A stretch of 32,688 nucleotides of DNA from Opitutaceae bacterium (GTDB lineage Bacteria > Verrucomicrobiota > Verrucomicrobiia > Opitutales > Opitutaceae), in assembly GCA_030648295.1 (NCBI GenBank), contig JAUSID010000272.1:1-32688 (forward strand), given 5' to 3'. How positions within the stretch are numbered: position 1 is the first letter of the stretch; every line of letters begins with the position of its first letter. Of this stretch, positions 7,401 to 15,567 are shown in pieces. The position numbers and the translations under genes were made by a program. The notes beneath the pieces are model-generated. The model was not told the origin of the DNA, made no database searches, and saw only the letters and a list, made by a program, of their open reading frames with translations.

Positions 7401-9887
7401 GTGAACAGGCGCGGACGGCGATTTCGAACCGTCATCGCCGGGCTGGCGATCGCGGCATCCGCGGCGACCCAGGGTGCGGACGCCGCCAAGGCCGCAATCG
7501 CGGCCGGCCCGCTGGCAGAAAACATCGCTCGGGTGACGCAGGCGTTGGAAAAGCTGGGCACACCACTCCCCCGTGCGCTGCGGACCAGTCTGGACCAGGC
7601 CGGCCGAGCCGGCGACGCAACCAGGCTCCAGCAACTGCTCGATGCCCAAGTGCTGTTGCAGGTGCAAATTGACTCGGCGAACAGATTGCAGGTGTCGCGT
7701 GGTGCCGGACCGGCGGAACTGCAACAGGCCGGCTACACACCCGTGCTGGTGAAAATCGTGAATGGCAGCGGGACGAAGGGGCGGCTGCAAATCGGCAGCC
7801 CGCAAGGCGGCCCCGTGTACGCAGGCGGGTCGAAGTTCACCATGACGCGCATGGCAACGCTTCATCTGCTGGAGAATGATAACACCGACGGGCGCACGGA
7901 CCGAATTCTCGACCTGGCGATGTTCACGTCCGCGCCGATGGCGGCGGAGCTGAGCGGGGAGCGCGTCGAGTACGCGATCGCCCAGATCCTCTCAACCGAG
8001 GCGGGGCGCCAGCAGGCGGTGATCAGCTTTGCCCTCGCCGATGCCGGCTCGCGGGCGGAGACGAACGTGACCTTCGACGTGAAGCCGGCGGTGGCGGTGA
8101 AACTCAGGGTCACCGATTTCGACGGCAGGCCGACCATGGGCCGATTCCTGTTCCAGGACGCGCAGGGTCACTTGTTGCCGCCGCAATTCAAACGGCTCGC
8201 TCCCGATCTCTATTTTCAGAAACAAATCTACCGCGCGGATGGCGAAACCGTACTCCTCCCACCTGGCAGACTGACGATGACCTACGGCCGCGGTCCGGAG
8301 TACCGCGAGCCCAAGCGCACCGTGACGATTCCCCGGCGCGAAACCGTGCCCGGGCGACCGGTGGAACACGAAATCGAGGTGAAGCTCGAGCGCTGGATCA
8401 ATCCCGCGGACCGGGGCTTCTACAGCGGAGACCCGCACATTCACGCATCCGGGTGCGGCCATTACATGTCGCCGACGGAAGGGGTCGAGCCGGCGGCCAT
8501 GTTTCGGCAGGTAAAGGGCGAGGGGCTCAACTTCGGCAGCGTCCTCATCTGGGGATACAACTTCGAGCATCAGGGCACGTACTTTTCACCGGACGCTCAC
8601 CCGATGAGTGAACCGCAGACGGTTTTGAAGTACGACCTCGAGATCAGCAATCTCGCGTCCGCTTCCCAGGGCCACCTCGTTCTCCTGAATCTGAAGGACT
8701 ACACCTACCCCGGTTCGATTGGCACGAAACTCTGGCCGACCTGGGGCATGCCGATTCTCCGCTGGGCGAAGGATCAGGGCGGGGTGACCGGGTATCCCCA
8801 CACCGGCGGGGGCGTGGTCATCGAAGGAGCGGCGATCGCCAAGCGGATGCTGGGGGAACTCGACGCAAACAAGGACGAGCGGCTCGATTCAGCGGAGGCG
8901 GAGCGCGGGCTGATGCCCGAGCCTTTCGCTGCCATCGATGTCAACGGAGATCACTTCCTGACCGCGGCGGAATTGAGCGAGAGCGCCAATCGGGCGGCCG
9001 ACCGGTTGCCGAATTACGCGGTGCCCGAGGGGCGCGGCGGACCGGCGGAGATGTTTGTCACGGTGGCGCTCGGCGCCTGTGACTTCACCTGCGCGATCGA
9101 TACCAACCGGATCCCGGAATTGAACATGTGGTATCACATGCTCAACTGCGGTCTTTCCGTCCGGATTGTTGGCGAGTCGGATTTCCCCTGCATGAGTCTG
9201 ACGCGCGTCGGCCAGGGGCGCACCTACGTCCAACTCGGCCGGCAGACGCGACTGGATTACAAGCAATGGTGCGACGCACTCGCGCAGGGCCGCAGCTACG
9301 CGAGCGACGGGTACGCCCATGCACTGGAGTTTACGGTCAATGGCGGCACGTCGGGCGATGAGATCAAGCTCGCCGCCCCGGGGAAGGTGAACGTGAAGGC
9401 AAGGGTGGCGTTTTCGCCGGAGACGCCGGCCGAAAATCCCTACGGTGCCGTGATTCCCGCCGGCGGCCGGCGGATGGTTGGCGATACGATCGTTTTTCAC
9501 GAGACGAAGGCTCCCGATCCGCTCTTCCAGCGCGGTCGTCGACTGGTGGAGGTCGTGGTCAACGGCCATCCGGTGGCGAGCCGGGAGGTGCTGGCGGACG
9601 GAAGGGAACACGTGGTTGAATTTGAAGTGCCGGTCGAGCGCAGCAGCTGGGTGGCGGTGCGACAGTTCCCGCAACTGCACACCAATCCGGTAAACGTGCG
9701 GGTGGCCGGCAGGCCCATCCGCGCCTCACGCGAAAGCGCGCTCTGGCTGCTCGGCTGCATCGACATGCACTGGCGCATGCGAAGTCGCGCGATTGCAGCG
9801 AAGGAAAAGGCCGAAGCCCTGGGGGCTTACGACCAGGCACGGGCGATCTATCGCACGATCGCGGAGGAATCGCCGTCGAGTCGGTGA
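7401..9887 (+). CDS. CehA/McbA-like PHP metallohydrolase with paired EF-hands, exported
   Basis: The start is taken as GTG 7401 because it places an Arg-rich n-region and hydrophobic stretch (VNRRGRRFRTVIAGLAIAAS, then AATQGADA) at the N-terminus; GTG 7362 is an alternative. There is no ATG nearby and the gene cannot begin before the divergent SDR start. About 828 residues result. Residues ~340-350 carry FYSGDPHIHASG (Asp344, His346, His348), the metal-ligand motif of PHP/CehA-McbA metallohydrolases. Residues 488-499 (DANKDERLDSAE) and 513-524 (DVNGDHFLTAAE) are two EF-hand calcium loops inserted within the catalytic part. The N-terminal third is beta-rich with no recognised domain. Similar large exported proteins occur in Planctomycetes and Verrucomicrobia; their substrate is not known to me. 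Loss or gain of activity cannot be judged from sequence alone. Confidence 0.75.
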   Translation: MNRRGRRFRTVIAGLAIAASAATQGADAAKAAIAAGPLAENIARVTQALEKLGTPLPRALRTSLDQAGRAGDATRLQQLLDAQVLLQVQIDSANRLQVSRGAGPAELQQAGYTPVLVKIVNGSGTKGRLQIGSPQGGPVYAGGSKFTMTRMATLHLLENDNTDGRTDRILDLAMFTSAPMAAELSGERVEYAIAQILSTEAGRQQAVISFALADAGSRAETNVTFDVKPAVAVKLRVTDFDGRPTMGRFLFQDAQGHLLPPQFKRLAPDLYFQKQIYRADGETVLLPPGRLTMTYGRGPEYREPKRTVTIPRRETVPGRPVEHEIEVKLERWINPADRGFYSGDPHIHASGCGHYMSPTEGVEPAAMFRQVKGEGLNFGSVLIWGYNFEHQGTYFSPDAHPMSEPQTVLKYDLEISNLASASQGHLVLLNLKDYTYPGSIGTKLWPTWGMPILRWAKDQGGVTGYPHTGGGVVIEGAAIAKRMLGELDANKDERLDSAEAERGLMPEPFAAIDVNGDHFLTAAELSESANRAADRLPNYAVPEGRGGPAEMFVTVALGACDFTCAIDTNRIPELNMWYHMLNCGLSVRIVGESDFPCMSLTRVGQGRTYVQLGRQTRLDYKQWCDALAQGRSYASDGYAHALEFTVNGGTSGDEIKLAAPGKVNVKARVAFSPETPAENPYGAVIPAGGRRMVGDTIVFHETKAPDPLFQRGRRLVEVVVNGHPVASREVLADGREHVVEFEVPVERSSWVAVRQFPQLHTNPVNVRVAGRPIRASRESALWLLGCIDMHWRMRSRAIAAKEKAEALGAYDQARAIYRTIAEESPSSR

Positions 9888-9941
9888 GGGCGCCCGCTCA
9901 CGGCTGTCCGCACGAAAAAGCGGTTTGGGATCAAGCCGCTC

Positions 9942-9985
9942 CCGCTTTCAATTGCCGGGTTTCGGCCAGGCGAGCTTGAAAGCGG
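9942..9985. terminator. Inverted repeat between convergent genes
   Basis: CCGCTTTCAA (9942-9951) and TTGAAAGCGG (9976-9985) form a perfect 10-bp inverted repeat with a 24-nt loop in the gap between the metallohydrolase stop (9887) and the dehydrogenase stop (10046), which converge. A second, shorter AGCGG...CCGCT pair is at 9919-9940. There is no T-run, so a bidirectional terminator role is a guess. Confidence 0.45.
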
Positions 9986-10045
9986 CGCCCCTTGCCGTGC
10001 TCGCCCGTGTCCCCGCCAACGTGGAACGCAGCGCGTGAGCACCCC

Positions 10046-11071
10046 TCACGCCGGCTTGAGTACGGCCTTCACGATTTCGCCGGCATGCATTTTCTCAAAC
10101 GCCTCGTGCCAGGCGTCGAGCGTCCATACGCCACCGAGGATGGGCCGGACGTCGAGCTGGCCGGACGCGAGCAGCGCAAGGACGCGTTCCCACACGGGCC
10201 AGTTGTGGCTGAAGCTGCCCTGGAGGGTGATGTTTTTCTGGACCAGCGGATCCAGTGAAAAGCCCAGCGGCTGCGGGCCCCACCCCACCTTGGTGATCCA
10301 GCCATTCGGGCGCACCAGATCGAGCGCCGTCTTCAATGCCGCCGACGCGCCGGCCGCATCGATCACCCCGTCCGCGCCGAGCCCATCGCGCCGCCGCGCC
10401 CATTCCGCCGCGTCGCCGATGATCACGTCGCAGCGGTATCCTTTCGCGACTTCGAGCCGCGTCCGATCGCGCTCCAGCCCAACCAACGCCACCTCCGCCC
10501 CTGCCAGCCGCGCCACGGCCGCGCATAGAATTCCAATCGGTCCGGGCCCGAGCACCACGACGCGATCACCGGGCCGGACACGGGCGTTGTTGATCACCGC
10601 GTTGAACGCTACGCAGCAGGGCTCGGTCAGCGCTGCGATTTCCATCGGCAGCTTGTCCGGCACGCGATGAAGGCAGCGCGCCGGGACGCGCACAAACCGC
10701 GTCATCGCGCCGTCGACGCCATAGCCGAATCCGCGGCGCGTCGGGTCGAGGTTATAGAGCCCTTCCCGCGTCAGCGGGCTGTTCGGATCAATCACGGCGG
10801 CAGTTTCGCTGACCACGCGATCACCCTCGCTCCAGCCGCGCACGGCCGTCCCCAGAGATTGGATGCGGCCGCCAAACTCGTGGCCGAGCACGACGGGATA
10901 ATTCACTTTCCAGCTGTGCGAGCCGGTCCACTGATGCAGGTCGCTCCCGCACACACCAACCGCTTCGACGGCGAGGATCACGTCTTCGGCGCCGGGTTCG
11001 GGCCGCTCAAATTCGCGCAGCTCCACGCTGTGCGGCGTGGAGGAGAAATTCACGACGGCAGGACTTTTCAT
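10046..11071 (-). CDS. Zinc-type (MDR) alcohol/polyol dehydrogenase lacking the structural-zinc cysteines
   Basis: This 341-residue medium-chain dehydrogenase has the catalytic-zinc residues GVCGSD (Cys41), GHEF (His64, Glu65) and TEP (Glu150). The Rossmann motif is VVVLGPGPIG (171-180). RGFGYGVDGAM (113-123) is a block seen in sorbitol/threonine-dehydrogenase-like members. The lobe that normally holds four cysteines for structural zinc (about 90-110) reads ETAAVIDPNSPLTREGLYNL and has none, so structural zinc is lost. Its ATG overlaps the stop codon of the upstream decarboxylase gene (ATGA), so translation is coupled. Together the pair suggests oxidation of a sugar or sugar acid and decarboxylation/aldol chemistry on the product; the substrate is unknown. 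Confidence 0.88.
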   Translation of the reverse strand: MKSPAVVNFSSTPHSVELREFERPEPGAEDVILAVEAVGVCGSDLHQWTGSHSWKVNYPVVLGHEFGGRIQSLGTAVRGWSEGDRVVSETAAVIDPNSPLTREGLYNLDPTRRGFGYGVDGAMTRFVRVPARCLHRVPDKLPMEIAALTEPCCVAFNAVINNARVRPGDRVVVLGPGPIGILCAAVARLAGAEVALVGLERDRTRLEVAKGYRCDVIIGDAAEWARRRDGLGADGVIDAAGASAALKTALDLVRPNGWITKVGWGPQPLGFSLDPLVQKNITLQGSFSHNWPVWERVLALLASGQLDVRPILGGVWTLDAWHEAFEKMHAGEIVKAVLKPA

Positions 11072-11805
11072 CGGGAGAAATTTTGTCCTGGTGCAGCAGG
11101 TTTTCGTCCGACCACGACATCGCCATGGGCGTGCACGCGCTCGCAGATGAGCCGCAATGTGCCTTCGAGGTCTCCATTCGCCGTCCTGAACGAATCCGCA
11201 TCGACCGCCAGCGGCGCGCCGATCACCACCAGCGGAGCGCCGTATTCAGGAGTGCGAACGGCCTGTTCCAACGTGAGCCCGCCCACCGCCTGCACCGGCA
11301 CGGTCACCGCCTGGACCACGGCGAGCAATTGATCGAGTGGACTCGGCATCCGGCGGCCGCCGGCCGCAATGCCGCGTCGTTCATCGTAGCCGATGTGGTG
11401 GACGACGAAATCGCAGCCGAGGTCTTCCAACTGGCGCGCACCGGCGACCATGTCAGGGCAGCCGAGATTATCGCCCATCACTTTGATGCCATAATCGTGG
11501 CCTGCCTTCACGACGACCTTTACCGTCTCCTCGTGCGCGCGTGCCATCACGACGACGTGCGTGGCCCCCGCCTTCGCCATCATTTCCGCCTCGAGATAAC
11601 CGCCGTCCATCGTTTTCAGATCAGCGACAATCGGCACGCCGGGAAACCGCTCCCGCAGTGCGCGCACGCCATGCAGCCCCTCGGCCAGGATGAACGGCGT
11701 GCCAGCCTCGAGCCAGTCGACGCCGGCGCGCAACGCGAGTTCGGCCGTCGCGAGCGCCTCCTTGCGATCGATCAGATCGAGCGAGATTTGGACGATGGGT
11801 CGCAT
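11068..11805 (-). CDS. HUMPS-family decarboxylase/aldolase (hexulose-6-phosphate synthase or keto-gulonate-6-P decarboxylase-like)
   Basis: This 245-residue TIM-barrel protein belongs to the orotidine-5'-phosphate decarboxylase suprafamily. The signature DxKxxD is ADLKTMD (Asp62, Lys64, Asp67), and WLEAGTPFIL (31-40) is the strand-2 motif shared by 3-hexulose-6-phosphate synthase and 3-keto-L-gulonate-6-phosphate decarboxylase. The C-terminal phosphate-binding loops appear as QAVGGLT and VVIGAPLAV. A usable GGAG lies just upstream of the ATG, one of the few clear ribosome-binding sites in this window. The stop overlaps the start of the dehydrogenase gene by ATGA. No hexulose-6-phosphate isomerase (SIS protein) is beside it, so formaldehyde assimilation is less likely than sugar-acid catabolism. 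A 19-bp palindrome lies 130 bp upstream of the start. Confidence 0.85.
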   Translation of the reverse strand: MRPIVQISLDLIDRKEALATAELALRAGVDWLEAGTPFILAEGLHGVRALRERFPGVPIVADLKTMDGGYLEAEMMAKAGATHVVVMARAHEETVKVVVKAGHDYGIKVMGDNLGCPDMVAGARQLEDLGCDFVVHHIGYDERRGIAAGGRRMPSPLDQLLAVVQAVTVPVQAVGGLTLEQAVRTPEYGAPLVVIGAPLAVDADSFRTANGDLEGTLRLICERVHAHGDVVVGRKPAAPGQNFSR

Positions 11806-11934
11806 GAGGCTCCGGGAAATTCACCCTCACCTGTGCCGCGCCTCGCCAGCGTGTGCGAGTACGTTTTGAGCCTGGAAATAAACCCGGCGAGTTGTGAGCC
11901 ATCCGGTTTCACGCCGCCGGCGCGCAAACTTCCA

Positions 11935-11953
11935 TTTAACGTATTACGTTAAA
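11935..11953. promoter_or_regulatory. Candidate operator palindrome upstream of decarboxylase/dehydrogenase operon
   Basis: TTTAACGTATTACGTTAAA is a perfect 19-bp palindrome with a central T (9+1+9). It lies in the 190-bp gap between the purM stop (11996) and the decarboxylase start (11805), in AT-rich sequence unlike its surroundings. Length, symmetry and position fit an operator for a dimeric sugar-sensing regulator (GntR/LacI type); no regulator gene is in the window. Alternatively it is part of the purM 3' end. Confidence 0.55.
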
Positions 11954-11995
11954 ACCGGACGAGGTTGCCGCTCGGGGATGTGCCCAGCGCGAACG

Positions 11996-13102
11996 CTACC
12001 GTACCTGCAGCGTATCGCCCTCGAAGGTGAGCCCGAACGACGGCACGACGACGGCCTTGCGGTTGCCATCCTTCTTCACCCGGCCGGCGAGCCACGCGTC
12101 GTAACCCGTCGATTTTGCGGCGGCGAGTACGGCATCGGCGGTTTCCGGTGCGACATAGGCCGCAAAGCCCACACCCATGTTGTAGGTCGCGTACGCCTCG
12201 CGCCGCTCCACCGGACCGGCCTGGATGATGAACTCGAACAGCGCGGGCGCGGGCCGCGGATTCGTGATTTCGTAAGCGAACGGCTCCTCGAGCCGCATCA
12301 GCTTGCGCCAGCCGTGACCGGTCACATGTGAAACGTAGTTCAACTTGAGTCCTCGCTGCTGGCACTCGCGCACAAAGGCGACGTAGATGACGGACGGCGC
12401 AAGCAGCGCCGCGCCGAAACCGCGGCCATCGCCGCCACCGATCGGGGTCAGGTATTCCTGTGGCAACTGCGTCGCTATGCGCCGGCAGAGCGAGAGGCCG
12501 TTGGTCTGCACGCCCGAGCTGGCGAGGAAAATAATCGCGTCGCCGTCGCGAACATCACCGACGATCCGAAGCCGCTTCGGCGCGATTTTCCCGATCGCGG
12601 AGCCGGCGAGCACGATCGCCTCCGGTTCGACCACGCCGCCAAGGGTCGGTGTTTCACCGCCGCCCCAAACCGCACCCGCCGAGCGGCAGCCTTCGGCAAA
12701 ACCTGCGACGAGCGCGTTGGTGCGCGTCGCGTCGGCAAACCAGCCGGAGTCGCCGACGGCCGCGTGCATCGCAACCGAAATCGGCAATGCGCCGCAGGTG
12801 ATGAGGTCGTTGACGATTGTCGCCACCGTATCGATCGCGATTTCGCGGTAAAAACATTTCCCGGTCGCGGCATACACCGCGTCGGCCACGAGGTTCTTCG
12901 TGCCGAGACCTTCCTCGACGTGCGCAAGAAAATGATCCGCCGCCTCGATCAGATACGCGCTCTCACCTCGGGTCGTGTCCGGCTCCGCATACCCGTGTGC
13001 CTGCAACGCGCTCGCGGTCGTTCGCGCCGCCTTCTGGCATGCGCGCTTGAACGCATCGAGCTGGTCATAGCGAACGCCGGAAGATTCGTAGGAGAGCGAC
13101 AT
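11996..13102 (-). CDS. purM: Phosphoribosylformylglycinamidine cyclo-ligase (AIR synthase)
   Basis: PurM closes the imidazole ring in de novo purine synthesis (FGAM + ATP to AIR). The 368-residue protein has PurM landmarks: YESSGVRYDQLDAF at the start, GLGTKNLVAD (66-75), the VNDLITCGALPISV region, GGGETPTLGGVV, and SGVQTNGLSL. It is somewhat longer than the ~345-residue E. coli enzyme and its N-terminus differs (usual form GVDIDAGN), so it belongs to a divergent PurM subtype. It lies downstream of purF on the same strand, with the ORF6N pseudogene between and only 18 bp separating the two, so purF-ORF6N-purM probably form one transcript. No Shine-Dalgarno is visible before the ATG. Confidence 0.92.
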   Translation of the reverse strand: MSLSYESSGVRYDQLDAFKRACQKAARTTASALQAHGYAEPDTTRGESAYLIEAADHFLAHVEEGLGTKNLVADAVYAATGKCFYREIAIDTVATIVNDLITCGALPISVAMHAAVGDSGWFADATRTNALVAGFAEGCRSAGAVWGGGETPTLGGVVEPEAIVLAGSAIGKIAPKRLRIVGDVRDGDAIIFLASSGVQTNGLSLCRRIATQLPQEYLTPIGGGDGRGFGAALLAPSVIYVAFVRECQQRGLKLNYVSHVTGHGWRKLMRLEEPFAYEITNPRPAPALFEFIIQAGPVERREAYATYNMGVGFAAYVAPETADAVLAAAKSTGYDAWLAGRVKKDGNRKAVVVPSFGLTFEGDTLQVR

Positions 13103-13120
13103 CGAAACAGCGACGAGACA

Positions 13121-13651
13121 CTAACGGTCGCCGGGATGGAAGCCGATCCTTGGTTTCGTTTCATCGTCGACCGCCGGGGCATCGAGCAGCGGCTGGAGCC
13201 GCTCGATCATCTCGCGCAGCACCGAGTCGTGCTCGACGAGCCGGCGATCGATCTCGGCGAGACGTTTGAGAATCGTCACATTGGCCAGCAGAGTCTCGCG
13301 CATCTTCACGAATGCGCGGATCAGATAAATACTCATCTACACGGCGTTCCTGCTGTTCAAAATCGTTGCAGCCATGAGTGCGCCATGCTCGGTGAAAACG
13401 CGCGGCAAATAACGCCTGCCGCCCCGCCCGTTTGAGGTCGCAATTTGCGACCTCAAAGATGCAAGCTCCTTAACCGTAAGCTGAAACGAGAAATCCGGAG
13501 GGAAACGATCACGATTGCGACGCATTGCTTCGTTGAGCCGTTTAGTCGGCACGCCGTACAGCTTCGCAACTTCGGCATCCAATACGACGTTCAGTTGGCG
13601 CACGCTGAAAATCCGCGGCAAATCTGAGGGTGGCTGCGCTGGCTTCGGCAT
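13121..13651 (-). pseudogene. ORF6N-domain protein gene split by an in-frame amber codon (TAG immediately followed by ATG)
   Basis: The first part, from ATG 13651, gives 104 residues with the ORF6N DNA-binding domain: FSVRQLNVVLDAEVAKLYGVPTKRLNEAMRRN..., LRSQIATSN, RRYLPRVFTEHGALM, ILNSRNAV. It is then stopped by TAG at 13339-13337. The same frame resumes at once with ATG (13336) and MSIYLIRAFVKMRE..., ending KPRIGFHPGDR (71 residues). Intact ORF6N proteins read NSxRAIEVNIxIMRAFVxLRE, so the TAG sits exactly where a Glu (GAG) codon is expected: a single G-to-T change. Either the gene is dead, or the two halves are made by termination-reinitiation. It starts 5 bp after the purF stop and ends 18 bp before purM. 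ORF6N proteins are usually phage or mobile-element genes, so its place in a purine operon suggests transfer. Confidence 0.85.
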
Positions 13652-13656
13652 TTCTT

Positions 13657-15567
13657 TCAGTAGCTCCGGCCGTCGTTCTTCTCGTAATAATTGATGAAGG
13701 CCTGATTCACGACGCGATAGCCGCCGTGCGTCGGGTATTTGCCGGTGAAATACCAATCGCCGCGATGGTTCGGCACGGCGGCGTGGAGGCTCTCGATCTT
13801 TTGGAAAATAATCTCGATCTCACCGGTCCAGTCCAGTTGCGGCGGCCGGACCAGCTCCATGATCTTGCGCGAAATCTGCTCCGGCGTGAACGAATCGTAG
13901 ATTCGCCGCACGTGGTTGACCGCGCCGTCCTGCTTCATCTCTTCGCGGCACAACGCGTAAACCTCGTCGAGCAACTCGTTTTGCCCGCGCTCGCGGAGCA
14001 GCGCAATCGTCGCCTCGAACGCCACAAATTTCGCGAGTTCCGACATGTCGATGCCGTAGCAATCCGGGTACCTGATCTGCGGCGCGGTCGAGACGATCAC
14101 GATTTTCTTCGGCTTGAGTCGCGCGAGGATCCGCAAAATCGAACGCTTCAGCGTCGTGCCGCGCACGATCGAGTCGTCGACCACCACGAGGTTGTCCTTC
14201 CCGGGCTCGAGCGAACCGTACGTGATGTCGTAGATGTGACTCGCGAGCTGATTGCGCAGGTTTTCCTGGCCGATGAACGTCCGCAGCTTGATGTCCTTCG
14301 AAACCACCTTCTCCGCCCGCGGCCAGTTGCGCAGGATCAAGTCGTCGAGCATCTCCTCGTTCAACGTGCCGGTGCGGCATCCCTCGAGGATCGCGGCCTT
14401 CACCTCATCGCGGCGCTTCGTGCGCAGCGCTGACATGAGCCCAAAGAACGCCGTCTCCGAGGTGTTGGGGATGTAGCTGAACACGGTGTGGCCCCAATCG
14501 TGGCCGATGGCCTCGAGCACCTGGTCGGCAAGATGGCCGCCAAGCGCCTGCCGTTCGCGATAAATGTCGACGTCGTTGCCCCGCGAAAAATAAATCCGCT
14601 CGAACGAGCACGACGCCCGCGGCAGCGGCTCGGTGAATGGCTGCTCCGTCACGGTGCCGCGGCGCTTGATCACCACCGCATGGCCCGGCGAAACCTCCTT
14701 CATGTCGCCCGCCTCGCGATCGAAAACGGTCATGAGCGGCGCGCGCTCGGAGGCGAACGCCACGACCTCGTCGTTCTGGAACCAGAAGCACGGCCGGATG
14801 CCGGACGGATCGCGGACGACGAAGCAATCGCCGTTGCCGAGCAGTCCGCCGAGGACATAACCGCCGTCCCACTTCTGCGCCGCGCGCGTGATCACGCGGG
14901 TGACGTCGAGATCCTCGCTGATGCGCCGCGACAGTTCCTCGCCCGACAGTTCGCGTTTCCGCAGGTCCCGGTAAATATCCTCGTGCTCCTCATCGAGGAA
15001 AAACCCGATTTTTTCGAGAATCGCCTGCGTGTCGGTCTCGAAGATCGGATGCTGCCCCATCGCAATCAGGGAACGGTTCAGCTCCGCGGTGTTGGTGAGG
15101 TTGAAGTTTCCGCAGAGCGCGAGATTGCGCGTCGGCCACGGGCTCCGGCGAAAATACGGGTGGCAGGACGAGATGTTGTAGCCGCCGCTGGTGCCGTAGC
15201 GCAGGTGCCCCATCAGCAGTTCGCCGCCAAAATCGAAGTTGACCTTCACCGTCTCGGTAAACTCGGGGTGGATGACGCCGCGATCAACGTGCTGGTTGTA
15301 CTGGTCGAGCAGGGAGCGGAAAATCCGGTCGAGCGGGTTCGACTTGATGTTGCGCTCGCGAAACATGAACGGCGTGCCCGCCGGCATGTTGAGTTTGACG
15401 CAGGCGACGCCCGCGCCGTCCTGCCCGCGGTTGTGCTGCTTTTCCATCAGCAGGAAAAGCTTGGTGAACCCCCACAGCGGCGAACCGTACTTTTCCTGGT
15501 AATAAGAGAGTGGCTTGAGCAGTCGCACCAGTGCGACGCCGCATTCGTGGGTCAGACGCTCGCTCAT
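13657..15567 (-). CDS. purF: Amidophosphoribosyltransferase
   Basis: PurF makes phosphoribosylamine from PRPP and glutamine, the first committed step of purine synthesis. The protein has 636 residues, long for the family (E. coli about 505) but like the long forms I recall from Bacteroidetes/Verrucomicrobia. MSERLTHECGVALV shows a short leader to be cleaved before the catalytic N-terminal Cys9. RGQDGAGVA and GNFNLTNTAELN are glutaminase motifs. NLVVVDDSIVRGTTLKRS (about 460-475) is the PRPP-binding loop, followed by STAPQIRYPDCYGIDMS. It is the first gene of the purF-ORF6N-purM run and is divergent from purL across a 477-bp gap. The product feeds the same pathway as purM and purL here. Confidence 0.95.
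   Translation of the reverse strand: MSERLTHECGVALVRLLKPLSYYQEKYGSPLWGFTKLFLLMEKQHNRGQDGAGVACVKLNMPAGTPFMFRERNIKSNPLDRIFRSLLDQYNQHVDRGVIHPEFTETVKVNFDFGGELLMGHLRYGTSGGYNISSCHPYFRRSPWPTRNLALCGNFNLTNTAELNRSLIAMGQHPIFETDTQAILEKIGFFLDEEHEDIYRDLRKRELSGEELSRRISEDLDVTRVITRAAQKWDGGYVLGGLLGNGDCFVVRDPSGIRPCFWFQNDEVVAFASERAPLMTVFDREAGDMKEVSPGHAVVIKRRGTVTEQPFTEPLPRASCSFERIYFSRGNDVDIYRERQALGGHLADQVLEAIGHDWGHTVFSYIPNTSETAFFGLMSALRTKRRDEVKAAILEGCRTGTLNEEMLDDLILRNWPRAEKVVSKDIKLRTFIGQENLRNQLASHIYDITYGSLEPGKDNLVVVDDSIVRGTTLKRSILRILARLKPKKIVIVSTAPQIRYPDCYGIDMSELAKFVAFEATIALLRERGQNELLDEVYALCREEMKQDGAVNHVRRIYDSFTPEQISRKIMELVRPPQLDWTGEIEIIFQKIESLHAAVPNHRGDWYFTGKYPTHGGYRVVNQAFINYYEKNDGRSY

Noticed and set aside
13121-13336. 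Independent 71-residue small gene
   Set aside because: Its sequence is the missing C-terminal half of the ORF6N protein in the same frame, so it is treated as part of the split gene.
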